A stretch of 7,784 bases of DNA from Cellvibrionales bacterium UBA4435. GTDB taxonomy: Bacteria; Pseudomonadota; Gammaproteobacteria; Pseudomonadales; Porticoccaceae. Positions 1 through 6,236 of this stretch are shown one piece after another. The DNA is taken from assembly GCA_002390525.1 (NCBI GenBank), contig DGPR01000012.1:14608-22391 (forward strand). Direction: 5' to 3'. Each line of letters starts with the position of its first letter. Position 1 is the first letter of the stretch. Under the pieces are notes generated by a model that ran no database searches, was not told the DNA's origin, and saw only the letters and a program-made list of their open reading frames with translations. Position numbers and translations under genes: made by a program.

Positions 1-185
1 TAAGTCTCTGGGTCGGGAGAATCAAGCAAGTTTTTTCCACAGCCCGCCAGCAACTTGAAGATGAGGTAGGCATGGATGATATTAAGCGGCAACTTCATAA
101 TGAAAAAATCATGCAAGATCTCAATACATCAAAGACTGAAAAAAAAATATTTGAAAAAAATACTCCTGAAAATACCTCAAAATGA
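1..185 (+). CDS. tatB: TatB, Sec-independent translocase subunit (C-terminal part)
   Basis: This is the tail of TatB, the receptor subunit that joins TatC to bind twin-arginine signal peptides at the inner membrane. The reading frame enters from the left edge (full codons from base 3) and gives 60 residues ending in TGA at 183-185. The visible part begins SLWVGRIKQVF, the amphipathic helix that follows the single TatB membrane segment. It continues into an acidic, Gln-rich helix containing QLHNEKIMQDL, a stretch typical of gammaproteobacterial TatB, and ends in a Lys/Glu/Thr/Asn-rich tail. The N-terminal membrane anchor lies outside the window. The stop codon overlaps the tatC start by four bases (ATGA), the usual tatBC arrangement. 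The hydrophilic tail is much shorter than the Pro/Ala-rich one of E. coli, which is not unusual in the family. Confidence 0.88.
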   Translation, partial: SLWVGRIKQVFSTARQQLEDEVGMDDIKRQLHNEKIMQDLNTSKTEKKIFEKNTPENTSK

Positions 186-916
186 ACGTTAAAGAGTCCT
201 CAATAAAACCGATGGTTGCACATCTTTTAGAGATGAGAAACCGATTACTGCAATGCGTACTCGTTGTGCTTTTAATTTTTTTAGGATTATTCGCTTATAG
301 TAATGAATTATATTTGTATTTATCCGATCCTTTAGTTGCGAATCTTCCATTAAATTCTTCGATGATTGCCACGGACGTTACCTCACCGTTCATGACTCCA
401 TTCAAGCTAACGCTAGTGTTATCAATATTTGCAGCAATGCCATTTATTCTCTATCAAGTTTGGGCTTTTGTTGCTCCTGGTCTATATAAACGAGAAAAAA
501 TGATAGTAGTTCCATTATTTCTCTCCAGTGTGTTGTTATTTTATGCTGGGATGGCTTTTGCCTACTATCTTGTTTTCCCTTTAGTTTTCACATTCTTCAC
601 GAGCGTAAGCCCAGATGGTGTGCTTGTAATGACCGATATCCGCAGTTATTTAGATTTTGTCCTTAAACTTTTTTTTGCTTTTGGATTAAGTTTTGAAATT
701 CCTGTAGCGATTGTTATTTTGTCCTGGATGGGTTTGGTGGACCCCAGCCGTCTTGGAAAAAAACGCCCCTATATATTCGTATTGTGTTTTAGCCTCGGTA
801 TGCTATTAACACCACCAGATGTGATTTCACAAATTCTTTTAGCGATACCAATGTGGTTGTTATTTGAACTTGGTTTAGTGTTGAGTAAAGCTATTTCAAG
901 TAAATCAGAGGCGTAA
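182..916 (+). CDS. tatC: TatC, twin-arginine translocase core subunit
   Basis: TatC is the polytopic inner-membrane core of the Tat pathway. It recognises the twin-arginine signal of folded, often cofactor-bearing proteins and nucleates the TatA pore. The 244-residue product aligns along nearly all its length with E. coli TatC (258 aa). It has the N-terminal cytoplasmic HLLEMRNRL motif (14-22, with Glu17) and YQVWAFVAPGLYKREK (91-106), whose Phe96 and Glu105 correspond to E. coli Phe94 and Glu103 in the signal-peptide site. It also has FEIPVAI (171-177, with the intramembrane Glu172) and MLLTPPDVISQ (207-217). Six membrane segments are visible, roughly at 22-40, 74-95, 109-137, 156-181, 195-210 and 215-234. 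The start ATG overlaps the tatB stop and has no strong Shine-Dalgarno, which suggests translational coupling. The C-terminal tail after the last helix is only about ten residues. The gene converges on the thiamine operon with 15 bp between stop codons. Confidence 0.98.
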   Translation: MNVKESSIKPMVAHLLEMRNRLLQCVLVVLLIFLGLFAYSNELYLYLSDPLVANLPLNSSMIATDVTSPFMTPFKLTLVLSIFAAMPFILYQVWAFVAPGLYKREKMIVVPLFLSSVLLFYAGMAFAYYLVFPLVFTFFTSVSPDGVLVMTDIRSYLDFVLKLFFAFGLSFEIPVAIVILSWMGLVDPSRLGKKRPYIFVLCFSLGMLLTPPDVISQILLAIPMWLLFELGLVLSKAISSKSEA

Positions 917-931
917 AATAAAAGCTCTAAA

Positions 932-1660
932 TTAACCACGCAAAATGCCCCACAATTTGTCGATTCCTTGCTGAAGAAATAATAAATCTTTGGTGAACTC
1001 ACTCTCATAATCAAGGCCATACAATCTAACCAAATCTATGTCTGGATGACCAAAAGCAGAGTATTCCCAATCTATAAGAAATATTTGATTATCTTTTTCT
1101 ATTAAGTTTCCAGGCACAATATCTTGATGATTAATTACTGGAGACCACACTTTACTATCAAGAGTAACTGCTACAGCCATCAATTCATCATAAAACTTAT
1201 TTTTTCTGAGATTACTAGTGGCTACTAATTGCTTAATATAGTTTTGACAATATTTAGAATATTTTTGTCTTTCCAGAAAAAAAGGAACTTTAACATTTTT
1301 TATCTTATCTATAACCGAGAAGACTTTCTCTTTATTTGAAGGAATAACAAAATCTTTGTTTGTCCATTGATATCCTTCAATGAAATCACTAACTAATACA
1401 TTATTGTCAGCAAAATAAATTTTAGGTGAAATATTTAAGCTTTCAATTAGCGCGAGAATCTTGATCTCTCTTTGGCGATCAAAGCCTAAATTTTCGTTAT
1501 TTTGGTTATTCACTCTAATAACAATCTTATTTAAGCCGGATACAGCCAGAAAAGATCGATTAGTAGACCCTCCCAGCAACTCACGTTCAACCTCGGGCTT
1601 TTCTGATAATGAAATATTCCAGTTTTTCCAGCCAGCTATTGCTTGTTCTAATAAGTACAC
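932..1660 (-). CDS. APH/choline-kinase-fold phosphotransferase, candidate thiamine kinase
   Basis: The 242-residue product belongs to the aminoglycoside phosphotransferase / choline kinase / ThiK superfamily. It has a Gly-rich N-lobe motif LLGGSTNRSF (28-37), a beta strand IVIRV (46-50) with Arg49 where many kinases have Lys, and Arg64-Glu65 in the following helix. The catalytic loop is INHQDIVPGN (176-185; His178, Asp180, Asn185) and the metal-binding segment is LIDWEYSAFGHPDIDL (195-210; Asp197). The HxD...N plus IDWEY pattern is that of ThiK (YcfN) and choline kinases. Family membership is clear but the substrate is inferred. The gene is the last cistron of a TPP-riboswitch operon with a thiamine-type receptor and PnuT, so thiamine phosphorylation to TMP (with ThiL completing TPP) is the best guess. 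The start is GTG; the frame has a tandem stop (TAA TAG) just upstream and no ATG, with a weak GAG 8 nt before the GTG. A choline, ethanolamine or sugar kinase cannot be excluded. Confidence 0.85.
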   Translation of the reverse strand: MYLLEQAIAGWKNWNISLSEKPEVERELLGGSTNRSFLAVSGLNKIVIRVNNQNNENLGFDRQREIKILALIESLNISPKIYFADNNVLVSDFIEGYQWTNKDFVIPSNKEKVFSVIDKIKNVKVPFFLERQKYSKYCQNYIKQLVATSNLRKNKFYDELMAVAVTLDSKVWSPVINHQDIVPGNLIEKDNQIFLIDWEYSAFGHPDIDLVRLYGLDYESEFTKDLLFLQQGIDKLWGILRG

Positions 1661-1678
1661 TTGCTTACTCAGGATCTA

Positions 1679-2266
1679 TTATATGTATGAAAGATAGCGC
1701 TTACGCCACTCATAATAACCCATTATGGATAAAATCATGTATAAAACAAAAAGTATGGCTGTCTGATAGAGATCTTGACTTAGATATAAATATATCGAAA
1801 CTGCATCTATAGCAATCCAATACAACCAATTTTCAAGTATTTTCCTTGCCACCATTATTGTTGTTACTATTGATGATAATGCAGCGAAAGAATCTAAATA
1901 TGGTAATTTTGAGTCAGTATATGACTCTAAAAAATAACCTATAATTAACGATAAACTAATCACTGAAATAACTATAAATATATGATGAGATGAGCTAAGA
2001 CATTTAATAGGTAGGCCCGACTTTTTATCGCCACCTTTGCGCCATTGATATAAACCATAAATAGACATAAGAGCATAGTAGACATTTAGTAATGAGGCCA
2101 TATAAAGGCTAGAATTGATGAAAATCCAAATATAAATAGCTGCACTTAAAAAAACAAAATACCAACACAAGCTATTCTCTTTTATAGCTAAAAATAGGTA
2201 AATAATCGCCAGGACAACCGCTAGCGTTTCAATACCAACCCAATTAAAATTTATAACATTTTCCAA
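1679..2266 (-). CDS. pnuT: PnuC/PnuT-family vitamin transporter, probable thiamine transporter
   Basis: This 195-residue, highly hydrophobic protein has about seven membrane segments (roughly 11-29, 32-50, 55-72, 95-113, 121-140, 146-163, 166-185), as in PnuC-family vitamin transporters. Family signatures are the YGLYQWRKGG loop (70-79), LDSFAALSSIVTTIMVARKI (124-143), ENWLYWIAIDAVSIYLY (145-161) and the terminal GYYEWRKR (183-190). PnuC-type proteins are energy-independent facilitators whose flux is pulled by intracellular phosphorylation of the substrate. That fits the kinase encoded 18 nt downstream. The PnuT subtype (thiamine) is assigned from the TPP riboswitch upstream of the operon, not from substrate residues, so a nicotinamide riboside or riboflavin relative is less likely but possible. 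No ATG start is available: the frame opens after TAA with CTG, ATT, TTG, and TTG at 2264-2266 is chosen. A GAG at 2278-2280 could serve as a weak ribosome site but would also suit the two upstream codons. Confidence 0.88.
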   Translation of the reverse strand: MENVINFNWVGIETLAVVLAIIYLFLAIKENSLCWYFVFLSAAIYIWIFINSSLYMASLLNVYYALMSIYGLYQWRKGGDKKSGLPIKCLSSSHHIFIVISVISLSLIIGYFLESYTDSKLPYLDSFAALSSIVTTIMVARKILENWLYWIAIDAVSIYLYLSQDLYQTAILFVLYMILSIMGYYEWRKRYLSYI

Positions 2267-2304
2267 AATCAGTTAATCTCATAGATAAGGTTAAATTCGT
2301 ATAA

Positions 2305-4518
2305 CTAGAGACTATATTTAGCTGTAGCCCCAATCACTCTTGGTTCACCATATTGATAATATGGCTCTAGTGCATAATTTTTTCTTGGATCATTACCAAA
2401 AGCACCAAACCCTCTCACAATGACATCACGATCATTAAGATTTCGACCCCATAGAGAAAAACTCCATTTACCAAACCGATAATTTAAATGAGAATTCAAC
2501 AGCTCATAACGATTAGATTTTGCATTATGTCGAGGAGAAAGACTAAATTCCTTTTTTCCTTCAAGCTCTACACCCATAGTGATATTATTTGTAATACGTA
2601 CATCCGTGCCGAGTGAAAACTGGTAAGAAGGAGCATGGGCTTGCTTATGCCCGCTCATATCTTTCGGTGACGGATTGGCTGCAAATTTGTTAACATCAAC
2701 ATGTGAATAACTTTTATAATCTTTAAATGTTGCTCTAAGCAGCCCCAAGCTGCCATAGACATCTACATAATTTAGTGCAATCCACCTAAACTCCATTTCG
2801 GCACCATAATTTGTCCCCTTTTCGGCATTCTCAATATAATCAGTAAATGTACACACTTCTCCAACCTTGCAGTCTACTAAGGATTGTTTAACCTGCATTT
2901 TACGACGGTCCTGATAGAAGATAGCTAACTGGCTATTGAGTGTTCCATCAAGCCAATCTGCTTTTATACCAGTTTCATAGTTCCATAAATATTCGGTATC
3001 GAAGCTTCTATTTTTTGAATTTAATGAAGAACTACTATTGACCCCACCCGCCTTATAGCCACGTGAAACTAGGCTATAAATCATAATATCGTCGGTCATT
3101 AAATACTCTAGTCCAATCTTACCACCCCATAAGCGCTCTCCATTGTCGTAATTGGCCGACGAGCTTCCCGAGTAATCTCCTTGTCTATACTCTAATCTTA
3201 ATCCTGAAGTTAACCTTAATTTATCATTAAGCTGGGTACCCAATTGTCCATAAATAGCGAAATTTTTTGTATCGAAATCACTCAAAAAGTCTGAATAAAA
3301 TGTCCGCTTACGCAATAGCGATTCTTCCTGATCTTTAAAATAAATCCCTGTTACCCAATCGGTTGATCCACTAAAAATTAAACTCTTGGCTTTTGACAAT
3401 AAGCGGAAATCAACTGAAGTTGTCCTTTTATCACGAATATAGTTATCAAACGATTCATATGCAGCACTACCGCAAGAGTAATCTGAACAAATTGAGTTAT
3501 AGCTCCAGTCCTCGTCAAAACCATATTCTAAATCACTACTTGAATGGCTAAAAAGAGAAATTACGTCAAATTTTTTATTTTCTGTCCATCTACTCTCGAG
3601 AGAAAATGCAATAGTTTCTTGACGATCGTGACCAGGTTGATCGGATAAAGTATCGCGTGTATTGTCTAGCGAAAATGTGTCATAGCCATTATCTGCATCA
3701 AAATATAATCCAGAGAAACTGAAATTAAGGTATTCATTAGCTTGAAGATTTAATTTAAGTCTCAAAGTTTGTTCATCAATACCATTAGTATCATCTCGAC
3801 CAAGAAAATCATTATCTGTATAACCGTCTCTTTTTGACCGTTGCATAGCAAAGCGGTAGCCTAAATCACTAGTTATGGGACCACTTAATATAGTAGAAAC
3901 AGTCCTTTTCTCATATTCACCAATTGAGGAGTCTATGCTGCCTTGAAATTTTTTTGATGGATCGTTAGATCGCATATCAATTAATCCAGCCATAGCATTT
4001 GCACCATAACTTGTGCCCTGAGGACCTTTAAAGACTTCAATTTGTTTTATATCTAGAGTAGTTGCAGCGCCACCTAAACCGCTGAAGTCAATTCCGTCTA
4101 TGTAAAGGCCTACAGAGGGGTTTATTGGTTCGACATATTGACCTCGTTCGCCAATACCACGAATTTGAAAGAATTTGCCTCTTGACGAGCCACTTGAAAA
4201 ATTCACATTGGGAGCTAGATTAAGAACCTGCTCTATGTGCTCTGCATCACGCTTTTCAAAATCCTTAGTATCGATAACACTAACGCTATTAGCACTATCC
4301 ATTATATTGATGTCACGAAATTCTGCTTTAATGATAATTTCAGAGAGTACAGACAACTCTTCCCTGTCTTGAGTCTTCTTAGAATATTTTTTAGTATCAG
4401 TTCCAGGTTTTATAGGTTCTAAGATATCTATGGTACCTTGAGCATGTGCATTTAAATGAAGTATAGCGAAGAATATCACCATCAAAATTGTTGATATATT
4501 TATATTACCAATTTGCAT
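2305..4518 (-). CDS. TonB-dependent outer-membrane receptor, probable thiamine receptor
   Basis: A 737-residue TonB-dependent receptor that would carry its ligand across the outer membrane using TonB-ExbBD energy. A signal peptide is visible (hydrophobic core about 8-25, likely cleavage after AHA26). A 30-residue charged linker follows, then a probable TonB box around LSEIIIKAEF (58-67). The plug domain runs about 70-190, with QIRGIGERGQY (118-128), LYIDGI (138-143) and IEVFKGPQGTSYGANAMAG (160-178). The rest is a 22-strand-type beta barrel with the family signatures SRGYKAGGVN (485-494), GRNLNDRDV (691-699) and GEPRVIGATAKY (724-735). Two Cys pairs (344/349 and 550/556) lie in predicted outer loops. 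The last residue is Leu, where most barrels end in Phe or another aromatic. Siderophore-type receptors look similar; the thiamine assignment rests on the TPP riboswitch directly upstream. The start ATG has GAGG 7 nt upstream, lying inside a predicted regulatory hairpin. Confidence 0.93.
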   Translation of the reverse strand: MQIGNINISTILMVIFFAILHLNAHAQGTIDILEPIKPGTDTKKYSKKTQDREELSVLSEIIIKAEFRDINIMDSANSVSVIDTKDFEKRDAEHIEQVLNLAPNVNFSSGSSRGKFFQIRGIGERGQYVEPINPSVGLYIDGIDFSGLGGAATTLDIKQIEVFKGPQGTSYGANAMAGLIDMRSNDPSKKFQGSIDSSIGEYEKRTVSTILSGPITSDLGYRFAMQRSKRDGYTDNDFLGRDDTNGIDEQTLRLKLNLQANEYLNFSFSGLYFDADNGYDTFSLDNTRDTLSDQPGHDRQETIAFSLESRWTENKKFDVISLFSHSSSDLEYGFDEDWSYNSICSDYSCGSAAYESFDNYIRDKRTTSVDFRLLSKAKSLIFSGSTDWVTGIYFKDQEESLLRKRTFYSDFLSDFDTKNFAIYGQLGTQLNDKLRLTSGLRLEYRQGDYSGSSSANYDNGERLWGGKIGLEYLMTDDIMIYSLVSRGYKAGGVNSSSSLNSKNRSFDTEYLWNYETGIKADWLDGTLNSQLAIFYQDRRKMQVKQSLVDCKVGEVCTFTDYIENAEKGTNYGAEMEFRWIALNYVDVYGSLGLLRATFKDYKSYSHVDVNKFAANPSPKDMSGHKQAHAPSYQFSLGTDVRITNNITMGVELEGKKEFSLSPRHNAKSNRYELLNSHLNYRFGKWSFSLWGRNLNDRDVIVRGFGAFGNDPRKNYALEPYYQYGEPRVIGATAKYSL

Positions 4519-4523
4519 ATTTA

Positions 4524-4550
4524 AGCCTCGTTAACAAAAGTTAAGAGACC
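4524..4550 (-). promoter_or_regulatory. Predicted Shine-Dalgarno-sequestering hairpin of the riboswitch
   Basis: Read on the minus strand, GGTCTC (4545-4550) can pair with GAGGCT (4524-4529), and TTAAC (4540-4544) with GTTAA (4531-4535), around a TTTT loop with one bulged C at 4530. The outer stem has two G-U pairs. The 3' arm contains the GAGG ribosome binding site of the receptor gene, so folding would block initiation. There is no GC-rich stem followed by a U-run between the aptamer and the gene, which favours translational over transcriptional control. Pairing was done by eye, without energies. Confidence 0.55.
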
Positions 4551-4584
4551 CGGAAAGGTAAAAGATTGAACGTTGAAAAACGCG

Positions 4585-4666
4585 TCCTATCCCTACGCCG
4601 GTACTATCCGGATCAGGTTCAAAGGGTCCATCCGAAGATGTCTCAGGTCGTAGCCTCCCCTTAGGA
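4585..4666 (-). ncRNA. TPP riboswitch aptamer (THI element)
   Basis: On the minus strand this is a textbook thiamine diphosphate aptamer. Closing stem P1 is TCCTA (4662-4666) with TAGGA (4585-4589). GGGG then opens P2, a short AGG/CCT P3 arm follows, and the pyrimidine-sensing CTGAGA comes next. An extra hairpin CATC-TTCG-GATG with a UUCG tetraloop is inserted. The conserved ACCCTTTGAACCTGATC follows, then the CCGG/CCGG stem of the pyrophosphate arm around ATAGTA, and finally GCGTAGGGA. All the near-invariant blocks are present. TPP binding normally lowers expression of the downstream genes. It sits 67 nt upstream of the receptor start and would control the whole receptor-transporter-kinase operon. 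Confidence 0.97.
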
Positions 4667-4668
4667 AT

Positions 4669-4685
4669 ATCACTTATAAAGTGAT
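4669..4685. repeat. Perfect 7-bp inverted repeat upstream of the riboswitch
   Basis: ATCACTT and AAGTGAT flank a 3-bp centre (ATA on the plus strand). The repeat lies just outside the P1 stem and just downstream of the proposed -10 element of the thiamine operon. It would either form a hairpin at the 5' end of the leader RNA or act as a repressor operator. No function can be read from the sequence alone. Confidence 0.6.
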
Positions 4686-4692
4686 TCGAATG

Positions 4693-4720
4693 ATTTTACA
4701 TTGTCTATTTCTTATAGCAA
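4693..4720 (-). promoter_or_regulatory. Probable sigma-70 promoter of the thiamine operon
   Basis: On the minus strand TTGCTA (4715-4720) and TAAAAT (4693-4698) are separated by 16 bp. They match the -35 consensus at four and the -10 consensus at five of six positions. Transcription would begin near 4686, about 20 nt ahead of the aptamer, which is a sensible position. The region is AT-rich, so chance matches are likely; the placement is what supports it. Confidence 0.4.
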
Positions 4721-4769
4721 TAAGTAATGATGTTTTATTTACAAGCAATAAATTTTAATTCAACCGAGG

Positions 4770-4799
4770 GTGGCAATAAGCACATCTCAACAGTATAAT
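4770..4799 (+). promoter_or_regulatory. Probable sigma-70 promoter of ppa
   Basis: A perfect TATAAT -10 box is at 4794-4799, with a weak -35 GTGGCA (4770-4775, four of six) 18 bp upstream. Transcription would start near 4806 and give a leader of about 70 nt before ppa. It faces away from the thiamine operon promoter. The 357-bp gap between the receptor gene and ppa is therefore accounted for by the two promoters, the inverted repeat and the riboswitch. I see no further gene in it. Confidence 0.5.
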
Positions 4800-4875
4800 T
4801 CCTGCACTTCTTTGGAAGATTTTTTAGGATGAACTACATAAATTTATATCAAAACTACTAACTAAGAGAAAAAAG

Positions 4876-5403
4876 ATGAGCTACAACAAAATTCCAGCAG
4901 GCAATGATCTTCCAACTGATATCAACGTAGTTATTGAGATACCAGCAAACCATGATCCTATTAAATACGAGGTGGATAAAGACTCTGACGCCATTTTTGT
5001 AGATCGATTTGTAGCCACTCCAATGTTTTACCCTGCTAATTATGGTTATATCCCTGAAACATTATCTGAAGATGGAGATCCGCTAGATGTTCTAGTTGTG
5101 ACACCCTACCCCGTAATGCCAGGCGCAGTAATAAGAAGTCGGCCTATTGGTGTATTGAATATGTCAGACGAATCTGGTGTAGATGCAAAATTGCTCGCTG
5201 TGCCTCATACAAAACTTTCCAAATTATACGATCATGTAAACGAAATATCCGACTTACCTGAACTCCTAATCAAACAAATTCAACACTACTTTGAAAACTA
5301 TAAGGCTCTTGAGCCAGGAAAATGGGTTAAAGTTGAGGCATGGGACGATGCTGCTGCAGCACGCAAAGAAATCTTGGCGTCACGCAAAAGGTTTTTAAAT
5401 TAA
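4876..5403 (+). CDS. ppa: Inorganic pyrophosphatase, family I
   Basis: Soluble cytoplasmic Mg-dependent enzyme that hydrolyses PPi to two phosphates and so drives nucleotide, aminoacyl-tRNA and acyl-adenylate forming reactions. The 175-residue product matches the length of E. coli Ppa (176 aa) and aligns end to end. Active-site residues are present: Glu21 and Lys30/Glu32 in [15 protein letters not shown], Arg44 in FVDRF, Tyr52 and Tyr56 in FYPANYGY, and the signature DGDPLDV (66-72) with the metal-binding Asp66, Asp68 and Asp71. Also present are the downstream DAKLLAVP and the [13 protein letters not shown] segment. The ATG is preceded by AAGAG about 7 nt upstream, a modest ribosome site, and the N-terminus matches the family. 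It is probably monocistronic: its own promoter is upstream and the next gene is convergent. Confidence 0.98.
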   Translation: MSYNKIPAGNDLPTDINVVIEIPANHDPIKYEVDKDSDAIFVDRFVATPMFYPANYGYIPETLSEDGDPLDVLVVTPYPVMPGAVIRSRPIGVLNMSDESGVDAKLLAVPHTKLSKLYDHVNEISDLPELLIKQIQHYFENYKALEPGKWVKVEAWDDAAAARKEILASRKRFLN

Positions 5404-5422
5404 TAATTTAGATTGTTTTAGC

Positions 5423-5456
5423 AACCTTGTGGCTATACATAACAAGTTTTAACTAA
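5423..5456. terminator. Weak candidate terminator between convergent ppa and YebC-like gene
   Basis: AAC-TTGT (5423-5430, one bulged C) can pair with ACAAGTT (5442-5448) around an 11-nt loop, followed by a T-rich stretch. The stem is AT-rich and imperfect, so this is only a possibility. It is the sole hairpin I see in the 69-bp convergent gap where a ppa terminator would be expected. Confidence 0.22.
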
Positions 5457-5472
5457 ATTTTTGTGTTCTTTT

Positions 5473-6192
5473 TCATTCTAATTTTGCATTATGATGAACA
5501 TGTTGAACATCATCTAGCTCATTAAGCATCGTCATAAATTTCTCAAACAAAAGAATGTCGTCTCCAGCAATATGAATATACTCGTGTGGCAAGTACTGTA
5601 TTTCATCAATTTCAAAATTCAGATCACCACAGCTATTTAATATTGCTTGTTTTGCCTTAAAGTAATCAGTATTTGAAACAAAAATTGATATCCTACCGTC
5701 TTCGCTCTCGATATCAATGATGTCTATATCTGAGGCTATTAGAGCATCAAAAGGTATTTCTTCATTATCAAAGTCAAATACAAATATAGCTAAATGGTCA
5801 AAGTGATGAATGACGCTTCCTTGTGTGCCTATTTTGCAGTCTGTTTTTGTAAACGCGAGGCGGACATCTCCGAAAGTTCTATTAGGGTTGTCCGTCAAGC
5901 ATTCAATGATAGTCATCATTCCGCCAGGGCCATATCCTTCATATCGAGCTGCTGAAAAATCTTCCCCTGACCCACCTTTCGCTTTTTCAATAGCTCTATC
6001 AATTACATGGGCGGGAACTTGATCTTTTTTTGCCCTATCAATCAAATTACGCAACAACAAATTTCCACTAGGATCTGGGCCTCCTGATTTAGCTATTACG
6101 TAAATTTCTCGTCCATAGCGACTGTATACTCTAGCCTTCATATCAGAAGTCTTAGCCATCGATTCTTTGCGATTCTGATAAGCTCTACCCAT
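5473..6192 (-). CDS. YebC/TACO1-family protein, YeeN-like subgroup
   Basis: A 239-residue member of the YebC/PmpR family, long annotated as transcriptional regulators and more recently linked to relief of ribosome stalling during translation. The N-terminus MGRAYQNRKESMAKTSDMKA replaces the MAGHSKWANIKHRKAA of canonical YebC, and the RVYSRYGREIYVIAKSGG stretch matches the YeeN-like paralog of E. coli and Vibrio relatives. Other family blocks are KKDQVPAHVIDRAIEKAKGG (55-74), RYEGYGPGGMMTIIECLTDN (83-102), NRTFGDVR (104-111), KIGTQGSV (120-127) and the C-terminal LDDVQHVHHNAKLE (226-239). The start ATG lies 12-15 nt after an AAAGG sequence and fits the family start. It lies 44 nt downstream of acs on the same strand with no hairpin between, so cotranscription is plausible. 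A canonical yebC near ruvC would be expected elsewhere in the genome. The specific role is not known from sequence. Confidence 0.93.
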   Translation of the reverse strand: MGRAYQNRKESMAKTSDMKARVYSRYGREIYVIAKSGGPDPSGNLLLRNLIDRAKKDQVPAHVIDRAIEKAKGGSGEDFSAARYEGYGPGGMMTIIECLTDNPNRTFGDVRLAFTKTDCKIGTQGSVIHHFDHLAIFVFDFDNEEIPFDALIASDIDIIDIESEDGRISIFVSNTDYFKAKQAILNSCGDLNFEIDEIQYLPHEYIHIAGDDILLFEKFMTMLNELDDVQHVHHNAKLE

Positions 6193-6236
6193 ATCATTAA
6201 TACCTTTTTTAAATTATGAATCCCTAAATAAAGAGA

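Noticed and set aside
769..1020. Minus-strand open frame across the tatC end and the kinase end
   Set aside because: It lies antisense to tatC and out of frame with the kinase, shows no family resemblance, and overlaps two well-supported genes.
1461..1812. Two overlapping plus-strand open frames opposite the kinase and pnuT
   Set aside because: They are antisense to recognised protein families, share no motif with anything known to me, and have no convincing ribosome site.
4175..4422. Short plus-strand open frames opposite the receptor N-terminus
   Set aside because: They are shadows of the signal peptide and plug-coding region; composition and lack of motifs argue against real genes.
4570..4584. 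Possible intrinsic terminator right after the aptamer (T-run following CGCG)
   Set aside because: The only local stem is CGTT/AACG, four pairs with the T-run inside its loop, so it is not a terminator. A translational mechanism fits better.
5810..6022. Plus-strand open frame opposite the YebC-like gene
   Set aside because: It is antisense to conserved YebC blocks and has no independent support.
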